Source: Selaginella moellendorffii (Eukaryota; Streptophyta; Lycopodiopsida; Selaginellales; Selaginellaceae). From it: a DNA stretch of 64,000 bases. The stretch covers positions 363,470 through 427,469 of the forward strand of contig NW_003314290.1 in NCBI RefSeq assembly GCF_000143415.4, read 5' to 3'. Both the position numbers and the translations under genes were made by a program. The notes beneath the pieces are model-generated. The model saw only the letters and a list, made by a program, of their open reading frames with translations, had not been told where the DNA came from and searched no databases. Positions 46,038 to 56,266 of this stretch are shown one piece after another (the stretch's first letter is position 1; each line of letters opens with the position of its first letter).

Positions 46038-48901
46038 TGTCTTTTAGCTTAGGCTATGCCATTCCTATTTCCATTAAGATTCCTTTAGGAAGGGGTTCTC
46101 ATGAACTGCCAACTTAACCTCAAGGCATCACCCCTTAGCATATTTGGTATCTCCACACCATCGGTTCCATGAGCCTATCTTTATAACACTTTCTGCTTGT
46201 GTCTAGGTTTTTGCCAAGATCAATACAGTTGTTTCTTATACCAACCATCCGTTAGCACTACATCATAGTGTTTACACACAACTTTGTGTCAAAGTTGTTT
46301 TGCTTTGGAAATACCTTTCCCACGACTTTAGTATGGCACATTCTGCCATCAATGAGATACCCATTGTTCTCATACTTGGATTTCATGATCTTCCCCATCC
46401 TTCGGGGGTACAACACACCTCAGTCCAAATGCTTCCATTCATTCTTTAGGACCATTCCTTGACTCCATTTGAGTCATCTAGCTTTTTGGACTTCATTAAT
46501 CTGGTGACTTATAAGGTCTTATTTTTGAGGTGTCAGCTCATTAGAATACAACTTTTTGTATTCATGTCCTATTTATAAAGACCATTTTTGCAAATGCTAC
46601 TCCGACACTTGATTATTTTTTATTCCATATGGGCTACTTTTGCCCCTTATGACTATTTGTCCATGTGATGAAAATACCAACTCATCCTCTAAGTACACCC
46701 CCAATCCCTTGGGTTAAACTATCATTTATTAAGGGTAGCCCTGGCTACTATTTCAAGGACTTGTGTCCTCATCCGTATTTGACCTCACATAGTCATTAAT
46801 TCTGGTTTCAAATTTATGAGCACCACCCTCAATTTGAGGATAATTTTGTGACTCCTTTACTGTTTTGGAGTCTTTATCTTTTCCGTGATCCCAACTACAG
46901 TTGTTTACCACAACTACAATAGCCAATTTGCTAAATCAAATGCTCATCTAGATCACATCCTCAACTCTCTAAGGAAAACTTTATACTGTTCCCAAGATCC
47001 CAAAGTCATTTCATTATTGGCCCCTTTCTATCCACCATCTCGCCTACAAGTTCACACATGAACTGTAGTGGAGAGCCATGTCTTCTTAACCTGCTACTCC
47101 TCAAGGATAACCCCACTTCTAGGATCTTGCAATGCCAACACCAGTAGTGATATACTTGAGCACCAATAAAAGTCAGACTAAGGAACAACTCCAATACCAA
47201 ATTGTAAACAACTAATTTTTCCATTCTACTTTAGTCACTTAACCACACCTCCAACCACTTGGAAGAGTCTCATTCACAACCTCCATAAGTCTAATTCAAG
47301 ACTTGGGGCTTGTTAGCCCTGAGAATGGCATCCATGCCACTCAACCTTTGCACTTGGTCCAAGTGCTCCACGTGTTAGATCCCACAACCAACACCCCAAG
47401 GTACCACTAACATATCAGCCTGTTACACTAAGGCCACGCCTATTCATCTTGGTCACACCGGTGGTCCAACACCACCTATATCACAATCCCGTCTTTCACA
47501 TACTAGGCCATCCATCCAAGAGTGATCATTCTAGATCCACTCCTTAGCATCCTTAGGATGCTCACAAATATGGGAAACAGCCTCTATAATATCCCTTTTT
47601 CGGTCCCTACCAAGTCCCTTTCTGTCTATGGCTGTATTCGCCAACACTACCACTAAATCAAGGCCTATAGCCCCAACCACCAAGTCCTACTGTCTTCTAA
47701 GACTTCCTCACCATGTGGCTGTATCCTTGGTTGCCACTCTAGAGGGCTACTCTTCTTCCTTTCCATAGTTTGAGACTATGGGATAACATTTCGAAATACT
47801 ATGGCCCTATGTGAGTCTCATGGTACTCTCCCCACCTTCCGCCTTTGGGTTCTCTAGCTATGGGTTTAAAGCAAGGTTTTGCTGAGCCACACCAAGTATC
47901 CAAGTACATAGTCCCACCCATGCTTAGACTGGGAGCATTAACCATTTGATCTCTCGGGGGAACTAGAGTCGGCTCTTGAACACTTCACTAAGCTACCCTA
48001 CTTGTTTGTCCATATTCACTCTAGCCTTGGACTTCCCAATGGTTATCTCATCACCCAATAGTTGAGCATGGCCTTCTTGGGCCAAACTGGCCTTTCCTGG
48101 CCAAACTGGCTCCACTAGGGTCGAACCCCCACACTCTCCCAACTATACTTTTGGAACCCCCTGTAGCTCCCCCCCCCGGATGATCACTTTGGCCCAACTA
48201 TACTTTTGGAACCCCCTTTAGCTCCCCCCCCCGGATGATCACTTTGGGCTTTCACCCAACAGCCTGTATTAGTATTCAGACTCAGACTCAGTTTCGGTCT
48301 TGGTCTTGGTCTCGGTCTCTGTCTTAGTTCCATCTTGGACTCCATCTTGAACTCCATCTCGGACTCTATCTCGGGTCCATCTTGGACTCTATCTAGGCTC
48401 CATCTCAGACTCCATCTTGGTTTCATCTCGAACTCCATCTCGGACTCCATCTCAGGTCCATCTCGGACTCCATCTCAGGTCCATCTCGGACTCCATCTCG
48501 GGTCTATCTCGAACTCCATCTCAGGTCCATCTCAAACTCCATCTCGGACTCCATCTCGAGTCCATCTCAGACTCCATTTTGGACTCCATCTTAGGTCCAT
48601 CTCGAACTCCATCTTGAACTCCATCTCAGGTCCATCTTGGACTCCTCCTTAGACTCCTTCTTTGACACTTCCACATGTCATGTGTTGGTCCTCTTGTCCC
48701 TTTTCTAAGGACTCACTTGTTACTTGCTTCATGCTCGTTCCTCGAGCCCTTCGTTGGGAGTTCCACTCCCACTCTCGACTTTTCGAATCAGAATTTTTAT
48801 TCCAAACGTGTTATTCCCATTTGGCTTCCACTTCGGCCACTGCCACATGGCACCCTTTCAACTCCACTTTTGAGGCTTTGGGATTTGTGTCTCACACATT
48901 T

Positions 48902-49468
48902 GCAATAAAGGAACAATGTGTTCGAGTGGAGTTAAAGCTTTTACATCATAAGCAAGCTTGAATAGTATTGAGTTTATTGAAACCATATAAACTATTTAGT
49001 ATGCCCAAAGAGCACTAAAGGTGCATTCATCCCAATCTTTTTAATTTGTTTTCATAATCTTTTTAAGTGTTTTATTTGTAAATTTGAGAGTAGTATGATG
49101 TTAAAGCTTTGTGTTTGATCGTGAATTCTTCAGTTAGAATCTTGATTATTTCATTGATCCGGACCTTCTTACCAAATTATAAACTTTTGAATTTAAACTT
49201 TTTGGAAAGCCCAACTTAGTATTACTTAAACTCAAAGACCATTAACCTTAAATATTTCAAGACCCTTAACTAATTGGGAAAAAGGGTGCACTTTTATTCA
49301 TGGGCCTTTTCCCTTTATACTTAAACCCTTATAAATCACTCTTAAACTTATCTCAACTCATCAAAACCTTGTCCCACCTCCTGATTAACAAGTATATATT
49401 TGAGAGAACAATGTAGGCAATCGTGCATCCAGTCTCCAGTGCTCTCAAAGATCTTTACTATGACTCTT
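48902..49468. other. Spacer between B3 and the solo A LTR
   Basis: Host sequence that was continuous with 25632 before B3 inserted. AT-rich, with no gene, repeat or RNA feature recognised. Confidence 0.6.
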
Positions 49469-50940
49469 TGTAAGGAACCAACTCTCCAAAGTGTCATAGG
49501 CTAAAGGATCCCCAAAAGCACGATTGAAATGATAAAAAATTTATCAAATGAGACTAAGTCCGAAATTGAATCCGAGACCGACTTTTAGACTGAATTTAAT
49601 ACCAAATCTAAGATCAAGTTTGAGACCAGCTCCGAGACCAAGTGCGAGACCAAGTCAAAGACCAAGTTTGAGACTAAGTCCGAGATCCAAGATTGGGTCT
49701 GAGACCGAGTTCGAGATCAAGTTCAAGATCAAGTCCGAGGTTGGGTCTGAAATCGAATCCGAGATCGAGTGTGAGACCGAGTCTAAGGTTGAGTCCAAGA
49801 TTGAGTCTAAGAACGAGTCTAAATACTAATATAGGTCATGGAGTGAAAGCCCAAAGCGTGTGTCTCCATGGCTATAGGGGGTTCCAAAAGTATAGTAGGG
49901 ATAGTAAGGTCTAAGAATCAATCTTGAAGGAACTCTCCAATTGTGCTTCCAAACTGACTTGAGGTTAAGATTAAAGCTTAGGGGCCTTAGGTGGGAGTAA
50001 GCATGGGTTCGGGTGGTGCTGGAAGGGCCACCCAAGGAAGTGCTTAAGAGTAACTCTCACTCCCGAAAAGGAAACCAACTACAATGCTTTTGACTCATAT
50101 AAAGTGGTGCCCCACTTAAGTACTTTGTGGCTCATTGGTCTTCATATAGAGTGATGCCCCACTTAAGTACTTTGTGCTTTGTGGCTCATTGGTCTTCATA
50201 TAGAGTGGTGCCCCACTTAAGTACTTTGTGCTCCACCAAGAGGAAGGACATACACATGGATGCCCAATATGTACAATTTCAAATTTAGGGTAGGAATATA
50301 CCTTGCTTAAGGGTATATTATATTTTTTAGTAGCCACTAATTAATGGGAATCGAACCTATGCCATTTGCTCTAATACCACATGTAACGCACTTTATTTCT
50401 CTCCCCTTAAACCAACTGAAAAAGGGGCAATTACTTGATAAAAAAGCCTTTAGTGGCTATTTTATCCCCATTTATCTCCCAAGGTTCTAAGGATTCACAG
50501 TGACAGTATATCCAAATCTCATCCCATGATTACATACGCTACATCTATACTAGGCAGTTAAGCCATAGTGTTTCCCCCCAACACCCCGAAGCAAATATTA
50601 CACCTAAAGTTTAGAATTTAAAGGGTTTCATGATTAAATCTTGTTGTATTAAGGGATGTTAAGGACCTGGAGGCTTGGTGTGCTTAACTGCTTATGCCTA
50701 TAAGAAGTGTAGTCGAACTTTAAATCCAGTCTAACCTAAGGAAAGGGATTATGAGAGAATTTAGGAATCCCTAGATAGATGGTTAATGCTTCGTTGCTTG
50801 TACAATGAATTGCTGAAACCAAATAGAAATTGGTACAATAGATGAGAACTTTGGCGAGGGAACTTAACTAAAGCCAAAACTGTAGTGGTCGAATAAATAA
50901 AATAAACTAGCAAATTGGAAAGAAAAAATTATAACTTACA
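49469..50940 (+). mobile_element. Solo LTR of family A, diverged and carrying an insertion
   Basis: Starts TGTAAGGAACCAACTC and ends AACTTACA. CTCTT (49464-49468) and CTCTC (50941-50945) are a likely target duplication with one change. The conserved GTGAAAGCCCAAAGCG and GGGGGTTCCAAAAGTATAGTA blocks are present, as is the GAGTCCGAGAT-type array (about 49550-49830). A stretch of about 65 bp (CTCATTGGTCTTCATATAGAGTG...) is repeated near 50130-50225, and family-C DNA follows it. It is much older than element A. Confidence 0.82.
50280..50560 (-). mobile_element. Family-C LTR fragment inserted in the solo A LTR
   Basis: Read on the minus strand it contains CATGGGATGAGATTTGG, GGGGATAAAATAGCCACTAAAGG and then ACATGTGGTATTAGAGCA, a primer-binding-site-like sequence. 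It aligns with 24963-25115 and some distance beyond. Boundaries are approximate. Confidence 0.5.
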
Positions 50941-51005
50941 CTCTCTTAGCACAATCTATGATGGAGGAGAGAAACTCCCAATAGTGACATCAAAATCATG
51001 ACATC

Positions 51006-51390
51006 TCAAAGGAATAGCATTAAGTTGACAAGCTCCTTAGCACTCAGAGTTCTCCTGGATCTGCCCAAGATGTTGATCAGGCAAATATAGAGTGCCCTCT
51101 CCTCAGCACCATCCCAAAGGCTTGGCTGATCAAGATGAAGTGTTCTCAGCTTGGCTAGACTGACATGGCCACACAAAGTTACAATGCTCTGGAATGTCAC
51201 CTAGTCCAGCTCAGGATTCATAAGCTGGAAGAGTTCCACTGCTCAGACCATGGGCATCCAGGAAACCAAGATGTACATTTTCATGCTCTCCAACATGCTC
51301 CTGGTGGGGGCCATGTTGATGTAAACTTGCATGAGAGCTATCCATTAGACAATGATCTTGCGTAGGATCTTGTGAACGGCCTCTTGAAAT
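51006..51390 (-). pseudogene. Decayed pentatricopeptide-repeat (PPR) gene fragment
   Basis: Minus-strand translation gives, with several stops, WIALMQVYIN, LVSWMPMV, AVELFQLMNPELD and VTFQSIVTLCGHVSLAKLR. The order matches PLS-class PPR repeats (LVxMYxxCG, VSWNAMI, ALELFxxM, VTFxSxLxAC). The interruptions show that it is not functional. PPR proteins act in organelle RNA processing and are numerous in lycophytes. Confidence 0.55.
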
Positions 51391-51448
51391 GCCCATTCTC
51401 CGAGCTGATCCTTTTGGCGAAAGTAAACTGCAGGGCATCCAAGAGCTT

Positions 51449-52579
51449 CTGATGACTACATTCCGGGAGTTTACGTCGCCATTGCCCAAACTTGCTTTTG
51501 GTATGCTCAACGCGAGCGATGATAAAGATTTGGAAGAATCCTTGAAGGAGGATGGAGCGAGTGAAAAAGAGGCCGCCGAGGGTGAGGGTTTCTTTCTTTT
51601 GTTGGCTGCTACTTATCCATTGATGCTTTCAGTCCGGCGAATGAACAAGACAGATGCAAGGTAAGAACCGTTACAGAAACGTACGTACTAATGTAGATCT
51701 GATGCCATTGCGCAGCTCCGACTTTGTCATGGGCTATGCCAAAGAGACTCCAGATCTTTTTGCAGAAGACGATGACGATGTAGAAGACCCGACTAGCCTG
51801 CAGCACAGGCACTCCAATGTTTTCGTCAAAGTTTACTGGGGCTTTTGCGAGGAACTGCGGGTGGCGGTGGACCTCAAGAACAGCACCAGTGGAAGGTACA
51901 TAAGAAACCAAATAGCTCAAAGCTCTTGACATGAAAACATTTGCTGCAGTAGTGAGAATGTCTATCAGCTGGCTGCTGTTGTGATGAAAAACCTGGCTCT
52001 AGAACGAAGGGAGCAGTTTGCATCCAGGTGTGGGGCACGGTGAGATGGTACTACGGGTATGTCGAAATCCACGAGTTTCTTCAAGTGGAAAACGAGAGTC
52101 TGGCTTGTAAGTGCAGAACAGAATATTCGTCTCCTAACTCGATCTAGGTTTTCCTCTGACGAAGAGAGAAGCTCTTTCTTTGACCGTCCCGGGGAGTGTG
52201 CCACCACATCGGAGAATGATCCGGAAGAAATTTGCGGAATGGAAGGCGAATCTTTATGGTCAAGAGATGAAGATCCCAGATGGGAGGTATCCAGTGGGCA
52301 GGCTTTTCATCGATCCATGGGTATAGAGTTTCAATTTGATCTGTTTTTATTGTTTATTCGCATGAGTTTTAGGGACAAAGGATGTCAGGTTTTCGTCTAG
52401 ACCAGAAGCTGACGGCGAGCTCGCGGCTGTTTTACAAAGGGATGCTGAAAACCTTGGTGGGTCGGGAGGTGACGAAATGGACTCCTCGCGACGTGAGTTT
52501 TTTTTTTTACAATGCGTATTATAGGAGAGGGGAGACGGTTAAGTTGGCGGAAAAGATCGGTATTCCAGAGGATCAATGA
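51449..52579 (+). other. Probable multi-exon gene or gene remnant, unrecognised
   Basis: Exon-like pieces with good splice signals occur: an open stretch from ATG 51449 to about 51582; 51635-51659 (TCCGGCGAATG...GCAAG/GTAAG); about 51716-51895 (FVMGYAKETPDLF, EDDDDVEDP, VFVKVYWGF), followed by a short intron to about 51949; then ENVYQLAAVVMKNLAL. Later segments are open in competing frames (for example WYYGYVEIHEFL at about 52044 and KKFAEWKANLYG at about 52220), and I could not fix one continuous model. The last open stretch ends at 52579. I do not recognise the protein. Confidence 0.4.
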
Positions 52580-53819
52580 TGTACCAGGGCTCATGCAAGA
52601 GTTGAAAAAATCTCGAGAAACTGGAAAATGTTGTTGATATGCATTTCAATAAAGTTGTATTTTGTTCCTAGTCGATCATTGCATATGTGGTGGCATCCTT
52701 GATCCCAGATCCGTGACTGTGAGTCTATGGTTGACTTGATGATAACAGCACACACGCACCAGGGGCAAATTGTGGCAGGGAAATCAACCTTTGACAAAAT
52801 GCCAGCCAAAGATCTCATGTTGTGGACGAATTAGGCGGAGTGGCGAAAAAATCCTCAGACTTCCGCCGCAGCCTCTCTGAGCCTCCCGACTTCCCAATCA
52901 CCTTCCTATCCACAAAATCGAATGGGTGGCGGTCTATATATTACATTAATAATATTAAATCAACAAAGGCAAAACCTTTGGCGGCGGGAGATGAGCGACG
53001 AGGAAGCGAGAAAAGCAGACCCGGGAACACTAAGCAGAATAAAAATAGAGTGGCGGGGAGGTACCCTCGAGCGCGCAAACCCAAGATTGATCGGGGGCGG
53101 TGTCGATCGAGAGAGCGAAGCGGCAGCGAGATTGATCGATCTTTAGGTTGCGAGGGTGATGAATCGGATCCTAGGTTCTTGGAGGGGCGCGGGGGGAAAG
53201 GGAAGAGGGGAGGGGAAACATGTTGATTCTATCGTTTTCAGGGTGACCGGAATCCATATCCAGTCACCACCCTAACAGCCCTGACTGCTTTAGATCTTCT
53301 CCGACGATTTCTAAGAAACAATGCAATTCAATTTTTCATGGTGATCTGTTTTTACAGGGACCAAGGAGATGATCGCTGCTCGACGCTTCTGTGACGAGCT
53401 TCACAGCGTCAAGCTCGTCGTGTCTAACCAAGGTATGTTTGTTCCTTCATCTCAAAACCTTTCGGATTATCTTCGCAGGAAACATCCATTCATGAAGCGA
53501 GTAGTTTGCTTTCTTTCGAGTAGCATTTTAAAGGCCTCGTTGCTCCGGTAGCCAGGAAAATCTTCACGTAACTTGTCCCAAGGTGCATAGGTCTATCTTT
53601 TTCCCACTCTGTTCTATGTGGCCACTGTATTGTAGAGCAAAATGTAAGTCGCCCGGATCGAAACAAGACCTTTTCCAAGCAAAGTTGGTTGCCGCTCGTC
53701 ATGTTCCTTGCGTAGATCCTGCATTTGATCTCACGCTTTTCTATTGCATCAAGAACCAGACAAGTGTTAAACCTAGAAACCTACTTTAAACGTTTTGAGG
53801 GTTAGGGCTTTACAATATT
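52580..53819. other. Intergenic stretch with weak exon-like signals
   Basis: Contains short open frames without recognisable domains. One exon-like piece at about 53358-53430 (ARRFCDELHSVKLVVSN) is preceded by TTTTTACAG and followed by GTATGTTTG. It could be an upstream non-coding or coding exon of a neighbouring gene. Nothing firmer can be supported. Confidence 0.3.
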
Positions 53820-55996
53820 ATGGCACTTCTCTGCTTCGTCGTCGACGCCTCGCGCCTCCAGGGCGCTGTTCTTGGATCGATCCAGCAGGTACGATCGCCA
53901 TGCAGGCCTGCATTGGCATTGGCTTGGCTGATCTTGATCGATTCAGTGCCTGTTGCGGCTTGCCAATCTAGCGGTGTTGCGATCACACCGGAGCGGCGCG
54001 CTGCCGGCGATCGAGAGCATAGGCTTGTGCGCCATCAAATTCGATCCGGGGGAGGAATCTTACAAGGTATGGATCTCTTAGTCTTTACCTTTCTCATGGA
54101 TCCCTCTTGACTTTCAGCTGGAGATTGTCTTTGAGCCCCGAGCGCCTTTCAGCTACAGAGATTTCCACTACGCTGTTGTGAATGGTCTCACGGCTGCTTC
54201 TGCGATGTCCCAAGAAGGAACTGGACAAGGTAAACGGACATAACACTTTTCGTTTCACTAACTAACAACTCGATTCGATCGTTCCAGTGTCAAGCTTGTC
54301 TTCTCTACTTTCAAGTCAGTGGTCGCCAGAAACAGCAACCAAGAGAATTGTCGTGATCACCAATTGTTTCTGTGAGCCCGCTGCATCCTTTAGACAGGCA
54401 ATTCTCGTAAGTCCTACTCCAAATACGTAGCTAGTAACTTGGATGAAATCACTCTTTGTGTTTTGCAGGAAGCAGCGGCCAGATGCATCATGATTGACTT
54501 CATCGAGCTCGACCTCTCCGATCATACCAACGACCAATGCCTGTACCCTCAGCCCAAGCTCACAGGAGAATTTCATGTCGATATCACGGAGTTCGAGAAC
54601 TGCACCTTTCAGAGACTGCAATGGAGTTCGTTGCAAAATGGCTCCCTTTGCGTGCTCATGGTGTTTCTGATTGCTTTTGCCAGATTCAGCAAACATGTCA
54701 CGTCTCGTCAAAGAGTGGCTGCAAGAACTTGGAACCGATGACGAAGGGTCACTCGAAGGAGTGCTTTGCTTCCAGTCACCTTTGCTCAACTCTACCAGGA
54801 AGATTTTTTGCACGCTTTATCCCGCCGTGTTGCGACTTCATGACGTGATAAAACCATGCCAGGTCTGTTTCCGAGGTTCTATCATATTTTCTTACCTGAC
54901 ATTTACAAATTCAGGCCTGTCGGTGCCATGGATTACCGCTCGGTTCAATCTTACACTGCAAGAGAGCGATTTGTCCCGTCACAGGAAGTGACCTGGATGA
55001 CCATGATCTTGCAAGAAGCTGTCTTCAAGTTGGAGAGGACACGGTAATGCAAATGCCTTCGCTGGTTGCTCCTCCAGAGCCTGGTGCAGCTGCTTACTTC
55101 CACGTAATTGGCTCCGTCTATCTAGCGCTGCTTAGTGAAAGTGTGCTATTTGGCATGCCGTACGTGGTGGTTTCTTCTTCGGAGGCCGACATTGAACTAA
55201 ATCCTGGAGGGGCTGTTTCAACAAACAATGATCACGGTACCATAGCATGCACTTTACATTTTTAGATCTGCTAACTCTGTCTGTTGTCCAGTCTTCGCAG
55301 CTCTTTGCCAAGAGTTGCACTCTAAGGACACGGGCCTTCTCTGTAAGTCCGACACCGACATTGAAACTGGATGTCCTACTTCGTTCATCTGTTTCTACAT
55401 TCTGTTGCCATCACAAAATGGCTCTCTCCTGGCCAAGGTAAACATTTGTTTTCGTATCTATCCCCATAAACTACGTTTCCCACCTTAGAGAATTGCCACG
55501 TCTGAGGAGCTGCTGCCGTTTCCTCCAGCCATGCGCACCCCAACAAGCGTGCCTGACGATGTGAGGGACATGGTCAGCTTGTCTTTATCCAAGGTAAAAG
55601 GAAGGGAAAGGAGCGGTACTTATTTTGCGATTTCTTTAGATGGAAGCGCAATCATACGATCCATTGCAGCATGAACGAGGCTGCGACTCGAAGCTTAGCA
55701 ACGTTGTAAGCGAAAGCTTGCAGTTTCGGTTAGTTTATAGGTTTTAGGCACACATACCTCACTTCGTTTTGAATTTCAGTTCGTCAGCTCCGGAAGAGAT
55801 AAGCCTCAGACCAAATAAGCAGTTTGTAACTGCAACCGCGGTTCTGGCTCAGAGCGCTGAGCAACCAATTGGAAGGCTTCGGAAGAATCTTCATAACGTT
55901 CTTCCTAGGCAGCAAAATTCAACAACACAAAAGCCATCATTGCCGCTCAACGCCTCACAAGTTTCCAAAGGAAGGTCGAGGAAGACAAAGTCGTGA
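53820..55996 (+). CDS. Unrecognised 544-aa protein with a Cys/His cluster (11 exons)
   Basis: Exons: 53820-53888, 53947-54066, 54118-54229, 54288-54406, 54469-54625, 54684-54862, 54915-55236, 55292-55437, 55489-55593, 55640-55728, 55780-55996. All introns are GT-AG, 46-62 nt, and the frame is open throughout. The N-terminal part alternates hydrophobic strands and helices (MALLCFVVDAS, then KRIVVITNCF near 130), loosely like a von Willebrand A fold. The centre has a possible zinc site: C251, C254, C256, H257, H266, C267 and C272 in CQACRCHG...HC...CPVTG. The C-terminus is basic (SKGRSRKTKS). The start is the first ATG in an exon whose frame continues well. I cannot name the family. The 3' two-thirds are duplicated at 59195-60475 as a pseudogene. 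Confidence 0.75.
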
Positions 55997-56266
55997 CAAC
56001 GCAAGCGTCTAATAAGGTGTTGATATTACCATTTTATTCTTGCTACTTATTTCATGTTACAGGTCAACGTGAATAAAATACCGACCAGGTAAGCTTGTAA
56101 GAATTATAGTCCTGCTTACGAGTAAAGCTTGCAGCAACTGATACGTATCGACAGCGTTTTAACTGCAAGAGCTGAGAGTTATGCGGGCATACAGTGGCCG
56201 CCGTTAGGAGATTCCGACAATGCCTGATTCACTCCATTGGAAGCACCCAATCTTTTTCGAAGGACT

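Larger units (their letters stand above)
25638..48896 (-). mobile_element. Family-B LTR element in minus orientation (copy B3), interrupted by B2, A and B4
   Basis: The outer ends are two B LTRs in minus orientation, 25638-27320 and 47203-48896, with CATTT on both sides (25633-25637, 48897-48901). The internal parts are 27321-28374, 42253-42600 and 46038-47202; the last ends with a degenerate primer-binding site (about 47189-47202). B2, with A inside it, interrupts it at 28375-42252 and B4 at 42601-46037. About 1.4 kb of internal sequence is missing at the B4 junctions, showing later deletion. Confidence 0.82.
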
